Positions 1 through 33,600 of a stretch of DNA of 64,000 nt are shown here, piece after piece. The first letter of the stretch is position 1. The number at the start of each line of letters is the position of its first letter. The stretch comes from Aptenodytes patagonicus (taxonomy: Eukaryota > Chordata > Aves > Sphenisciformes > Spheniscidae): assembly GCF_965638725.1 (NCBI RefSeq), contig NC_134950.1:78604657-78668656 (forward strand). The letters run 5' to 3'. The notes under the pieces were generated by a model. The model was given only the letters and a program-made list of their open reading frames with translations, was not told where the DNA came from and did not search any database. Position numbers and translations under genes: made by a program.

Positions 1-3000
1 ATCTTCCCTATTTAACCGTTTTCAGTTAAGAAACTTAATTCTCTTAAGCATAAGAGAATTTAAGCATGGGTGCAAGCCACACAGTCTTAATTAGCCTCCA
101 GACCAGAGAACAACCTGGCTCCTTTTATTCACTACTACACACAGAGCCAGCACAGACAAAGATTAAAATCTCACTCTGTGACATTTAACCACTTTTGCAA
201 GGCACGCTTAGGACAGCTGGTGAGAAGGGCTGCTGCTCTGTAACGATTTCTTAGTTAATAATACATTTACATATGTGTGTCTCCATGTGCGTGTATATAC
301 ATATATATATATACACACACAAAATGTTTATGTCAATGGATGGAATAGCTACAGCATCATTTTCTACCTTAGTTAACAAGGCAATCCAGTACAGAAAGCA
401 AGTTTCAAGCCTTTGACTTACGACTCCTCTTGTTTTTAATATGGTTTTAACTGTCAGTGCTAGTAAGTCATAAATATGAGAATAATGTAATAAGGACTAC
501 CACAAACACCCACTTCTATGCTATTTTATTTTTGTTCCGTATTTAAAGTATCCACACATCTTCACACATTTCCTTCCTCCTCACTGTCAGACACCGAGGC
601 TCTCATTTATGCAGGTAAAAAGGATTGACACTTTCTAAACTGTAAGTGTTTCTCGTTCTCTCTTGTTGAAAGAATTCTGAGGACTAACTGGAGTCACCAT
701 TTGAGAAAAAGGTCGCTGGTGATTATACTGAGACACGCTTCTGTGTTTTGCTATGTATCTGCAGTCACAAAAAGACAGAGAAAAAAAGACTTCTAAAATG
801 TGTTCTCATATTGCTAAACATTCCCTCTTCTTCCCTCTCACTGCATTCTTCAAAAACAGTTATGCACATTGGCCTCAGAGAGTATTAATAATTAGCAATA
901 TTCCATAGTATTAAAATCAGCCCCCTTAAGAACAATGGTGGCAAATTTTCTTAAGAGTTTTAAATCTTACTTTCTGGGTATATGCAACGTGCTGAAAGAC
1001 AGATCCCTACAGCAGCTGTAAGAAAGGTATGTTCTGCCTCTTGCCTCTTTTCAGCCTTTCTTGGACACACACAGTTGCTTCACAACTAACCTGCACACTG
1101 TGGAGAACTGCCATGAGCATGCTGAATGCATTCAAGCACTTAAGGCCCTGTGGTGCCTGGAGGGCTAACTCTGGTGAAGCTGGAGGTTTGGCTTTCAAGC
1201 CTAGAAAAAACATTTTGCTGGCACCATGACCTGCGTGCTTTAGATTCCCAGTCCTCGTGGTACAGAATACTGGGATGGGGATTAGAAAATATGCTGGGGA
1301 CTGTCTGGGAGGGAACAATTTATGCTATACTTCTGATATTCTTCTAATCTTTTACGGGAAAAGGCACTATAAATAATCTTATATCTACAGCCTAAGTTGG
1401 TGTAGCCCCTCTGCTGCAAAACACCTAATCAAAAGCAGGGCTGACACAGAACTGACCACAGAGCCTTATGTTCACTCACTCTCCAAACAAAAAGTATTTT
1501 CTTCTGACCCAAAGATCCTTTTTGAAATCTCTAAAGCAACTTGCTGAAAAGGTGCAATCCGTCTCTCTAAAATCAAACTAAATCCAGTACTACCTTATAT
1601 TAACTATGGCAAGACAAACACATTTCTACACAGCTCGTGGTGCAAATGGATTTGTGTTTGCTGGGTAGCAATGGACAGTTCATTTAAACACAAAACAAAA
1701 CACAAAACAACACATAAAACATTTCTTCCTATGCAAAAGCTAAACAATGCTGCCAGAATTTAATTGCACTAAAGGACTTCAAAACCTAATTTTCTGACTT
1801 CACCTTGGGATTACCTGGAAATAACAATACAATAAAAATGCATCAATAAAGCTTGACATATTAAAATACTATTCATATTTGAAGATGAAGAAACCATATT
1901 TCTTCTTTTCTATATCCTATACAATCCTGTTGAGTTCAGAATGCTTAAAACAAGTATAAAGGATTTTGCCCCACATACTGTGGAAGCTCCATGTGATAGA
2001 AATACAGTGCAGAAGTGGTTGCATGCTGCCTGGTCTATCTGATATTGCTGATAGTTTTGACAGGAACATTTATTAGACCATGTTAGCAGTAGACAAGAGA
2101 CTCCCTCTGATACCCATAGTTGTCTTCAGGAGGCTGACTGTGTATTGTAGACATGTCAAACAAAGCAGCTATAAAAACATCTACCACATGCAATCACTTG
2201 CTACTCTGAGAAATTATTACAGTCATGGCTTGAGAATGATCAAAGAGAGAAAAAAAGGGGTCACCATTTTAAAAACAGTAAGAATGAGATCATGTCCTAC
2301 ATGAAAAGCATGTGGAAGTGAATTGGGGTAGTCTGACCTCAAATTCCAGGAATAACCTCTCTTCTCTTCACCTCTCCACTACAGTCTAGCTTGAGCGGTG
2401 ATTACTGAAATCAGCAGGACTTTTATCATTTATTTTACAAAGGGAAGGAATGAAACGTTAAACATCTCTCTTTTATGGGCATTACTAACTAATGTTGGGG
2501 GGAGATTCCCAGCATCCCTAATAGTTTTACATAGTAGTTTCGCAGAGGCCTACAATCCTCCATCTTAAGTCAGTGAACACTATCTTACTCCACAAGTAGC
2601 CCCAGAGAAAGTAAAATAGGACTGTTACAATTTTGCAACCAGTGGTTCTACCCTCAGGGGAATGTACCACGCAGCTCAGAAAAAGGGTGGTAAAACCTGG
2701 TCTACAATGTCTGGGTATGATTATGCTTGCTATCTGTTTCCTACACACTCTTCTTCAAAAGTCAGGGGATTCCGTCCTGGTTCTGGAAAGTCTCCATTAG
2801 CACAGAGTGAGAACCCTGTTCTTGCTATCCACTAAAAACTAAGAAAATTCATCGACTATGAACTACACCCACAGTAACACCTGTAGAAAGTAAAAGGAAG
2901 TAAAAGATGTGTTTTCCTTTCTTAGATCACAGTGGCGCCTGTCTTTTTGCTCTTGAAATCGTGTATCTGTCTGAAGTCTGTCAATGATCTTTGCTAAGAT

Positions 3001-4314
3001 GCACTTGTCTTTTTATTTGTCTGTGACATTTACAAGCAAGTTAGTCTTGCATCAGGCTGCTCTGAGTTCAGCTTTATTAGCCTGTAGACTCAGGACTCCA
3101 TTGCGTATTTTCATTCCCTGTCAACAGCAAACTGCAACTACAGGTGACTGCCTATTTTCTAAGTATAACCACAAGAGAAAAAGAGCAGAGGTGAACGGAT
3201 GGAAGGCAGCAGAAATGGAAGTCAGTGCATTTTGCACAACGACAAAACACTTGACGAGGTGAATTCTTTAAAAGCCAGGCAGCTCCCTAAAGCTCCTCAT
3301 GCCTTTTCTGGATACTTTTCACTGGCAGTGCTGAAAAAGAAGTGTGATGTGCTGTGAACAGAATTCTAAGGCCAATTAAATAGTTTAATGGAAGATAAAG
3401 GTCTCAGGAAAACATGGAAACTTGGGATAGTGTCACCATGTCATAGATCATCATGGGTAACAAGAAATCAGAATCTAAAGCACAAAATCATAAAGGAGAG
3501 AGGGGAAACAAATAGTTATTAAGCTATGCTGAAGCTACCGGGAGAAAGGCTAGGTTGGTCCTTTGCCAATGTCAGAAGCTCTTTGTGTAAACAAAAGGAA
3601 AACAGGTTTTCAGCTGTTCTGAGGTGTCCAGCTCTTTTGAAACCACCAAGAGTTAGACACCTAAATACTTACACTGGCCCATAGTTTTAACAAGCCTTGT
3701 ATGGAAGAGCAAGAGAGAATAAAGATTATTCACTCACTTCATGAGGTAGCCATAGTCACAGGGTCCTGGGCTGCATCGGTGTGGGACATGGCATGATTTT
3801 GCCTCTCACTGCCTTCTGAGTAAACCCACCCATTTTTAACAACTATTTTTGTATAGCAAATACCCATTTTGTAAGTCTGCCAACACCACTTTGGAAACAC
3901 AACACCACACATTTTTCTTTTGGGAATTTTTAACTTCAACATTCATGGGCCTCTTCCAAAACACACACAGATCAATCAATCAAAAAAACCAGTCACTTGA
4001 GCCATGACTTAGTGACCGTAGCTAAAGAAAAGATTTCTCAGTGTAGAAATAATCCACATTTAGAAATCATGATTTACCTCAGTGTTAAGGTACCTTCCCA
4101 ATACATACCTTATGATGTTCAAAAAAAATTCTAAAACCTCAAAAGGATTTCAGATTAGCATGACAATAATGTGGTGGGATCCAACCCCAAATGTACTGTA
4201 TTTTTTAAACCAATGGAATGTCATGCTTAACATTTAATTGTTCTTTAACTAAATAAATGCAATTAGGATTTTCCCCGTAATCTTTCTGAACAAGCTGAGA
4301 AATATACCTCATAC
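1..4314. other. 3' side of SPMIP7, no confirmed gene
   Basis: AT-rich DNA with no recognisable repeat beyond the microsatellite at 291. One or more terminal exons of SPMIP7 may lie here. The best candidate starts at 4021 on the minus strand after GAAATCTTTTCTTTAG and reads 13 codons (LRSLSHGSSDWFF) to a stop at 3980; its phase 0 fits the donor at 4315. A minus-strand segment at 1198-1090 also has good splice sites but not the right phase. Confidence 0.5.
291..320 (+). repeat. TA/CA microsatellite
   Basis: GTGTATATAC followed by (AT)n and then (AC)n; a simple dinucleotide repeat. Confidence 0.9.
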
Positions 4315-24859
<20,545 letters not shown>

Positions 24860-25101
24860 TCTCTTCTATTGTCCTTATGTGGCACTAAACTTAAAAGACT
24901 CCACTTGCTCCTGTTTCTCCAAGTTTCTGAAGTCCTAGCCAACAAACCACAGTAAAACTAGAGGTCATCCTCCAGAAGATCAGTTCACAGAAACCATAAA
25001 GAGAAAGGCAGTGGTTTAAGTAGTGAATTCTTTCCTGAAAAGAGATTTATCAAGTATGGTACAAAAAGAACAGAGCCACTGAATAAGCAGAGAGGTTTTT
25101 T

Positions 25102-25114
25102 GTTGCTTGGTAAC
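25102..25114. promoter_or_regulatory. RFX X-box
   Basis: GTTGCTTGGTAAC is an imperfect palindrome with two RFX half-sites (GTTGC and GTAAC) at the usual spacing. It lies 243 bases upstream of the SPMIP7 start codon. RFX factors, RFX2 in spermatids, drive ciliary and flagellar genes through such sites. Function here is inferred from the motif and its position. Confidence 0.6.
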
Positions 25115-27443
25115 GATGGAAACCACCTCGCAATGAAATGTCTCCTGGTGTGAAACATGGTTCATGCGTACCACAGTAATCTAGTCCTTCAAGTGAATAC
25201 AGACAGCAACTTCAAATGGTACTACCAATTACTTATTCATCTAGTAGAGGCAAAATTAAGAAGTTTTCAATCTTAATAAGAATTATATGGTGTTTTCATT
25301 TAAATATTTTATAATAAGCTATTCTGTTGGTATCTACATCACAAATACAAATTAAATTGAAACACAGATTTAACACAAAATTTATCAAACACAACCGCAG
25401 ATAAATGCAAATCCAGAAAACTTAACAATTATTACTTGGAATAAGTAAATCACATTGACACCAGAGTTTCCCATGCAGCTTAATTTCCTCCAGAGTTTTG
25501 CCATTTGTTCTATCAGGTTGGCAGTCTCAAGTCAGAATATGCAGCACTCATTTCCTAATTCCAAGCTCGACCGTCTTCAGTTAGCGATCTAAACAAAAGC
25601 AGTCTGATTTAGAGAGGTCCTCTCTGCATGAATTCAGTGCCATCTGCAAAGGTCTGGCACTTCGGAAAAATCAAACTACATTTATTTGGACAGCTCAGTT
25701 CACACTATGGGGGCTTTTATTTTGTGGCCTTGTCAGGAAAAATTAGGGCACAGAGTCTGATCATTCTCTCATTTATATTAGTCTCACACAGATGTAACTT
25801 CCCTGAATTCCTAACTTGCTTTTGATCAACACGAAATCAGAAATGGGCCTAACTTATTAGAGTACAGGTTTATAGTAATAAAAAATTGTGTTCCATAATG
25901 CAGAATCATGCTGGGGTTTTTTTTTGGAGTAGTTTGCTGATGAATCAGAAAAAAACAAATAAATCAAGCTTCATTCTTTATTAAGACAGCTTTCATATAT
26001 AGGTCACAAGAACTAAAATGCGTAAAAAGTGACAGCTGACAACATTGTATATGCAGCACCGGCATTGTAAGGCTAAGCCAATACTACGAAAACACAGAAC
26101 TCTTTGTCTGACACATCTTATGTCTACTTTCTATCATACTTGTACATTCAAGTTAGTGAAAAGATACTTCCAAAATTTGACTTCTGCCAGTAACAAGCCT
26201 TTAAAGTGCCATACTGCTGTCTATATTTACTGACACTCAGTAATCTCCATACCAGATATAATTAGTTTTACACTAGAAATAACATCCAGTGTTGCAGACT
26301 GACCTTTTTCTCCACTTCTTACCTTCTCCTGGAAAGCTTTAGAAAGAGATGGCAGGAGAGGCGAAGACATGGGACCCAGGTAAGGTACAGGATGGAAGAC
26401 ATTGCAAGGATGACTCATGTTTTGTTGCATTCATTTTGCAGAGTGAAATGCAATTAAAGCTTTATCTTGGATTTTGTTGACAGGATTCTATCCAGATTAT
26501 CCTGGGAAGTAAATTTGCCTAGTAAGGCTGAATTGTTTCTAGTGTCAATTTTCAGAAGTGATCCATGCTTTAAGGAAGCACATGGATGAGCCAGTCATAT
26601 GTCTAAGCTAGTCCTCTTTACTAGATGTCTGCCTTTTGTTTTGCTTCAGGATTCCTGTGGAGCAGTCTTCTTGGTTCTTTGATGTTAACAGCTATTTTTC
26701 TTCTCTGGCACAGTAACAACATACCAAATTTTCCAATAGAGTGAAGTTTTCCTGCCAGACTTCATTTGCTTCCCAAATAACTCATTTTCTCCCCCTCCAT
26801 TCTTTCACAAAATCCTTTCTCTAACCTACTACAAATTAAGTACTCTTATGCCACAGAAACCTGCAAATGTCCTGGGATTCCAGACACTTTCTTAATTGCC
26901 TTTTTGTAGCAGTAAAGACTGAGTAGCACAGCTGTAAATGCTCATGACAGTGACTAGATCAGCACAGTTCTTTGGTTTTGCAATGGAAACTTCCTTACTC
27001 TCTCCTTTTTTTGGGAACGACTGCAGCGAGCATGAAGCAAGTTCACTGTACCTTTGGCCACCGCCGGGTGCAGTCTGCACCGCCGCCGGCCTGGCTGTTT
27101 CAAAGGCGCTGCCCATGGAGCGGAGGTGCGGGCGTGCTGGTGCGTTAATGGATTGGGATTAATTATGTATAACCCGGCAGCTGGACGACCGACGATGGGG
27201 CTGCCGCGGCGGCAGATGTTTCCCTGGGGTTTGAGGATGTGAAAGCCTCCCCCCTCCCCTCTTTCGCCAGAGACGCAAGAGCAGAGGTTGGCACTGCGGC
27301 TGGGAAAGCCCCGCCGCTGACTTCCCCGCGGCGGGTCAAGGCAGGGAAGGCCGGAGGGCGGCGAAGCCACCTCCACCCCCGCCGCTCGCCCCCACCGCGT
27401 CGCGCCGCGCCTGCTCCGCGCGCCTCGCCAGGCGGCCGGGCGG

Positions 27444-27463
27444 CCGTTGGGGGCGGCTAACGG
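27444..27463. promoter_or_regulatory. Paired MYB-type motifs upstream of ZPBP
   Basis: CCGTTG (reverse complement CAACGG) at 27444 and TAACGG at 27458 face each other about 50-65 bases before the ZPBP start codon. Both match the MYB core YAAC(G/T)G. MYBL1 (A-MYB) activates many meiotic testis promoters. Six-base motifs are frequent by chance in GC-rich DNA, so this is suggestive only. Confidence 0.4.
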
Positions 27464-27509
27464 CTGCCGCGCGCCCGAGCGGTCGGAAAAGGCGCTGGGG
27501 CCTTTGGCG

Positions 27510-27624
27510 ATGTCGCGTGCGGCGCGTGGTAAGGCGCGGGGCTGCCGCCGGGCAGCGGCCGCCACCGGCCGCCTCCAGGCCCGCCTCCTCCTCCTGCTCG
27601 TCCTGCTGCAGGCAACCCCCGCAG
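27510..27624 (+). CDS. ZPBP: ZPBP exon 1: start and signal peptide
   Basis: The ATG at 27510 has G at -3 and is the only ATG in this frame; the frame is open further upstream but only from a TTG. It encodes 38 residues plus one base: an Arg/Ala-rich stretch, then a Leu-rich hydrophobic core (LLLLLVLL) typical of a signal peptide. The donor is GCAG/GTACCG at 27625, phase 1. The exon lies inside the CpG island. The long basic n-region before the core is unusual for a signal peptide. Confidence 0.85.
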
Positions 27625-30600
27625 GTACCGTCCCGGGCGGTGGGGTGGCGCCGCCCGGCGGCCGTCGCCGGAGTGCCACTCGTCTCAGGCCGGCGGCGGT
27701 CGCTGGGGTGCGTCTCGCCTCAGGACGGCGACACCCGGGGCCTCGGGCAGGTGCCGGGATGGCGGGGTCGAGCCACAGGCTGCCCCTTCCCCGCAGGGCC
27801 TGGATGCGCAGCTTGGGGAAGGCGGTGGTGGCAGCTCCGAAACCTCGCTGTCTCCCACCCCTGTCCTGCCTAGAGCATCACATGTGAATGTTACAGGTTT
27901 TCCTGAGTTCACTCCCTGCCTATTGTCATAGAATCATAGAATCGTTTAGGCTGGAAAAGACCTCTAAGATCATTGAGTCCAACCGTTAACCTAGCACTGC
28001 CAAGCCCACCACTAAACCATGTCCCTAAGCACCACATCTACACGTCTTTTAAATACCTCCAGGGACGGTGACTCCCCCACTTCCCTGGGCAGCCTGTTCC
28101 AATGCTTGACAACCCTTTCGGTGAAGAAATTTTTCCTAATACCCAACCTAAACCTCCCTTGGCACAACTTGAGGCCATTTCCTCTCGTCCTATCGCTTGT
28201 TACTTGGGAGAAAAGACGGACACCCACCTTGCTACAGCCTCCTTTCGGGTAGTTGTAGAGAGCGATGAGGTCTCCCCTCAGCCTCCTTTTCTCCAGGCTA
28301 AACAACCCCAGTTCCCTCAGCCGCTCCTCATAAGACTTGCCCTCATGCATTTATTTACACTGTTCTACAAAAGCAGATACATGTGTCGCTACATATGTGA
28401 CCCTCTTTACAGCCTGGTAGTTTCAAGTTTGCGTTTATATCTGGGGTGTGTTGTTCCATAAAACAGGAGCTGTGCCCTTAACATCCAGCTTTCCCCTGTG
28501 GGTTTTGTTAAATACCTGTCAGTGCTTTTGCCCACCTACACCCACCATACCCACCAGTGGGATTAAACTTACTTTCCACATGTGGAGGTGGAGATGGATG
28601 CAGGAAAGCTAAAGGATTATCTAAGTAACCTTTTTTTTCCTCAAAAATGAACAGTGAGTGCTGGGGAGAGGTATCTAGGTACCAAAGAAGCTGCATGCCT
28701 GAGGGGGTCTAACACCACAGGTGAGTTGCATGGGCAGTGAGTAGCTGGTAACTCTGGTACTCAGCTAAAAGAGCTGCATCATTTTGTTGAAGGCTCTGAG
28801 GTACAGAAATAGTTATGTGGTAGGATACCAAGACTGTACATTTCTGGTGTACTAGTGCTGACCTTGTATCCACTGTGTGCATAATTGCAGCTGTCAGCTG
28901 TCACTGATTGGGAAATTCAGTTGTATGGCCTCTCAACTGTTAAGACTGGGAATGCCCTGAAATGACAGTCTCTGCTTCCTAGTGGGGTTTTAAAATTTGA
29001 CCATCATAAATCACTTAGGCTTTCTGATAGTATTAAGTTAGATTATTTAATTTGTACATTAGTGTGCATACATGTCAGATCTTCTTATTCCATGATCTGG
29101 TTATGATTGAGTTTCACCAGTTCCTTTAGAAAGTCAAGGTCTTTTCCAGGAGCAAGATCAGAGGTGAAGTTCAAAGTTCTTCTACTCTCTGACAAAAAAA
29201 GGGAAAACCATGTGCAGTATTTCAGTATATATTCACTGAAACCTTGTTGTCATAGTATTTCTTCTACCTTTGGTTTTAGTAGGCATAATAGACATTGTCA
29301 ATTACAAAAAACCCACTTATTTCAATTTTATTGCACCGGGGTGTTATTTATATAGTCTGAGTTCAGACTGGTGTAAAGAATATGAACCTTTTTCTTTAAG
29401 GGTTTTTAATTTTGTTTTTCTGTTTACTAATGCTGACGGTTTTGGCTTATGTATTTTTCCTTACGTGAATAATTAAACTTTTGAGGACAACGTGGAGCAT
29501 GTTTCTTAAAATGGCCTAGCTGCATTTGACTTTTCTGAGCCATCTGAAGGACGTTTCTATCTAACTGAAAAGAGACAACATTTTAAACTTTAGCTTGCAA
29601 TATGATAAGGAAAAGAAGTCTCCTTTTAAACTTATGAAATGTGTTAGTGGTGTAATTGTCAGAAGGGAAATATGAAGGCCTACTTGAAAAACATGATATG
29701 GTTCATATCTTGCAGGCTTTTTGTCAAACGGGTTAAACTTAACTGAGACATTAAAAACTGAAGTTTGGTTTCTCTTATATGACTTTCATATGGCTAGTAA
29801 TAGAAATGGTAATATTTCTGCACAGCACTTACCATCAATAGGCAGCTTAGAAATGCCAGCTGTAATTAAAATACTTGGATATAGAAAAACACTTGACTAT
29901 TAGCATGATTGAGCAAAAATAACTTAAGTAAGTAGCGTTGCTATTTATATACTCTTTTGGTGCAGAAATCTCTTTACAAAAATTATCTCAAAACATAATT
30001 ACTTTGAAAAAACTTTTAGCAATTACCACAACTTAAATAAATCTTTTCCTATTGCTTCATAGAATTTTCATTTCTAAATAAATGAATTGAAACTCTGCCA
30101 ATTGAACATTCTAGTAATACAGTATTTTATTAATTAATAAATTGATTGTTTATTTAAGGCTCATTTTAAACTCCGTTTCCTGCCACTGCAATTTTCAGAT
30201 CAAATTTAATTTTCTGATTATTTTTGCAACTGTAATGTTCATTTTAAGACTGAAAGATTCAGAATAAAATCTTTTATGAAATAGTAGAATATACTTTATG
30301 TGAAACTTGAAGTGGGTGAATGGCATTCCCTTTCGACTCAATGGGCATAGGAATGAATGCTGATTCGGTGAGTACTAACCTACCCGGCTTCCTCCTTCGG
30401 GCAGGAAGTGGGAAGGGACCCCTCTTCACCTGCACTGTTGTAACTCCCTCCGACCAGGGAGGAGCAGGAGGGGTTGTTTGTCTGTGCAGGTACAATCCGC
30501 CTGCTACTTCTGATCTTGAATTGAGACTCTTCCCCCTGTAGGCAGAACCCATTAGAAATACATGAGCTCAATTTCTCTCAGTGTTTGGGCAGAATTTATA

Positions 30601-33600
30601 CATCTGCCAAGTAGATTTTAAACGCATCAAACAGGGTGTTAGCATTTTACACTTAAATTTAACTCTCTGCAAGATCTTTGGCCTGTTTCGGTGGCATAAA
30701 TTAGTAGTAAAGCTGTTGAATTTAACTCCATCAGATTTTAAACTCACCCAATGAATCCTCAAGTAACATAGCTACTTTATATGGCAAATGTACCCTTGAA
30801 TTCCAGTCTTCAGGAATGGCTTTTTAGGCAGCTGGGAAGTTTGAATCATCACCCCGGACTTGGGGATGAATTACGCTAAACTTCCATGTGTCTGATAGTG
30901 ATGTAAAACTATTTTTCTTCATCTGTGTTATTCTGCAAAAGGAACTGTTGCTCACACCTTGTATTATGTCTGTAAGAAGTACAAGACAATGAGGAATCAG
31001 ACCCTATGTATTTCTAGTGCATTGGCCTGCTTAAAAAACTTAATTGGGGGAATTAATTCAGAAATCTCACTGACTTTTCTCAAAAATGGGTGAAACTTAG
31101 CTTTTCTCACTGCTTGTTAAATGCAGGTTCAAATTGAAGGGATGGAATAATATATTTAATGACTTTAAAATGCAGTTTAAGCAATTCCCTTGTCCTTCAT
31201 TGGTTTTGTTGCTCTTTCTGTGGGACTTAATGACCTCTTGATACTTTATTTTTCTATGAAAAGCTTTTTTTTAATCTGATCATATGCACTCTTAAAATAG
31301 AGAGTGAGAACCGGAAGGTCATTTTTGCTAGAAACTGCTGCAGGAAGTGCCATTTAAATTCCAGGTGATTAGGAGGAGAGCAACTGAATTCGAGTAGAAA
31401 ACCTGAAAAAAGGCTTGAAAAAAATTTAAAAGGCAGTGTAGAAAATGAGGGAAAGAGCATATGAGAGTTGCGATTCATTTGCAGACAGAAACATTTACTG
31501 GCTGCAATGGCTGCTATGCAAATGAAACGTGTATACACATGAAAGAGCATTTAAGCTGACTTTCTCAAAACCTAGCATGCATTGTCATTGAAGATACCAA
31601 AAAAGTAATTCCAGAAGTTTTAGATTATCTTCCTTCAGTAACCATATTGCTTCCACTTTTTCTAGTTCTTTTTAAATAAACAGTTCAAGAGCTCCATCTT
31701 TGGGTTTAAATTATTATTGTAAAAAAATACTACTTTCCTTTTGCATTGATTAAGTAGTGCCTAACATCCCATAAAGTTATGTATATCTGCTCATACCTTG
31801 TCAGTTTGCAATGCTTAACTTTTCTAGATGCATTTGTTCAGTCGCCTTCTCATAAACTTCCAATACTTTCTGTATAAGATTGTTGTTTTCAGTTTTTCTC
31901 TCATTAATTTGTTTTTGGTGGATTATGTTTTTCCTTTCCAATGATGATATATAAATCAACTTGACAGTTCATAAAATATTAATGGATCATGTGGACAGAT
32001 AATAGTGGCAGAAGGAATTTTAAAACGGGCTGTTTTTCAGGTAGGATTTATAATTTGCTATGAATTAGAACGCTTTTATTAAAATCAAGCATATGCTGAT
32101 TGTTGTCAATGCAGAATCTGATCATGTTCTTTTGGGAGCTGAATTTTAGTGAAAAATTAGTTTTGTTTCTGCCAGTGCAGCAGATTGCTCAAAGACTTAA
32201 CGTAAATATTCCGGTGAGAAAATTTGAATCCATTTTGTTTTTCAGTAAAAACTCTCCAATCCTTCTAGAAGGTCTTTGGGGAAAATGAAGTTATTTGAAA
32301 AATTTTGCTCCTCAAACAATGTCGTGGAAGTGGCACATTGCAAAGTAAATTAAACCGTTAATCACAGAAATCCATCATACATGAGACTACTCTTATGATT
32401 ATCTTCTCTCAGTTTTTTTTTTTTCTCAAGCAAGGTTTTATTTCTTCCTACTTTCTAAGTATTTTCAGTGGCATACTCTGCTTACATTCTGAAATGACAA
32501 GTACAGGCAGTTCTTTTAACTTACCTTGATTATCTTGTCCTGATAGCTGAAGAATCTGCCTTGCTTCTGTTTTCCATAACAACACTGTAGAGAAGTAGTG
32601 AATTGATAATTTCCCATTATTGCTTAAATCAAGATAAATCAAAACAAAGCCGGGACTCGACCCCATTCTCATTGCCCCCAACAAATGCCTTAATCTATAA
32701 CCAGTTTACCAGAGTATTTATTGTTGCTTTTAGTTTTTTTAATATTGAACCTAAGTTAGCAACAAGCACTGATCTGGTGCCACATAATTATTTAGCCCAT
32801 CTCCATAAAATAATTGCTACTGATGATATGTTCAGTATTTTATTGCTGTCTTTTGTATTCAAGGCGTTCTATTCCTTTGTTATTTACTTTCTTTCCCAGA
32901 TTCCCCAAAAGAATTGGAAATCACAAGCATACCTTAACTCCCATTAGCCCACGTTCTTTCCAAGCAGGAGGTGGAGACAAAGAACACAAAATGCTGAGAG
33001 GTCTAATACCCATTATCTTTCTGCTGGCTTCAGTTCTTTATCTCTGGAAACTCTGTAAAAGAAACTCAGATCTGACTGTATTAGAATGCCCACCTGAAAG
33101 AGACTTCAGTTTTCTTTCAGACACCTTGTATGTCTTGCAAAGCTTTGCAAACTTTATGAACATGTTTTTAATTTCTATTTAAAATAGAAGAAATGCAAAT
33201 TAAAATAGCCATAAAATACCTTATATTTCTTTCCATGGGGAAATTAAGAAAATCACAATCATGACAGAACCCAAGCTCATTACTTCATTAATGGTCAGTA
33301 TACACATTGATTGACATCCTGACTGAGGGTATCGTAACAATGCAGCTAAATTTTATCCTCATTTTGGACAGTGCGTATCCCCATTATCCCCATTTTGGAC
33401 AGTCTTAATTTAAAATGTGACAGTTCTTTTGTAAAACATGAATATATTTAAAACTAAATCTAAACTTAAGTGCTGTTCAGAATAAGGATGCTTTTTCTAT
33501 ATCAGGCCTTTGTCATTGTTTTTTGTTGCCTTAATGAGAGTCATGCGTTGTATAAGACATTAGGCAAGTATTAACTTAATATCCATTGATGAACAAGTCT

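Larger units (their letters stand above)
24860..27509. promoter_or_regulatory. Intergenic region between divergent SPMIP7 and ZPBP
   Basis: This holds the SPMIP7 5' flank and likely 5' UTR (from 24860), with an X-box at 25102, about 1.7 kb of ordinary AT-rich DNA without recognisable elements, and then the CpG island. An acceptor-like AATCTCTTTTCAG on the minus strand near 25045 could splice a 5' UTR exon of SPMIP7 to a start nearer the island. This was not resolvable by eye. Confidence 0.6.
27050..27870. promoter_or_regulatory. CpG island over the ZPBP promoter and exon 1
   Basis: This is the only long GC-rich, CpG-dense block in an otherwise AT-rich window. It spans the ZPBP 5' flank, exon 1 and the first part of intron 1. 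No TATA box was seen near 27400-27510. Several long open frames on both strands here result from base composition, not coding. Confidence 0.85.

Noticed and set aside
1090-1198. Minus-strand exon-like segment with good AG/GT sites (LKAKPPASPELALQAPQG)
   Set aside because: Its phase does not follow from the exon at 4315 (it reads GCT TGA in phase 0), and the protein does not resemble a microtubule inner protein.
2527-2748. 73-codon minus-strand frame with a GTAAGA donor
   Set aside because: No matching acceptor with the right phase, and hydrophobic, low-complexity content.
3739-3942. 67-codon minus-strand frame next to a GTGAGT donor
   Set aside because: The frame has its stop just before the donor; the other frame that reaches the donor is short and lacks an acceptor.
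26954-27887. Several long open frames on both strands around 27 kb, up to 241 codons
   Set aside because: They are products of the GC-rich CpG island, where stop codons are rare. Only the ZPBP exon 1 frame is supported.
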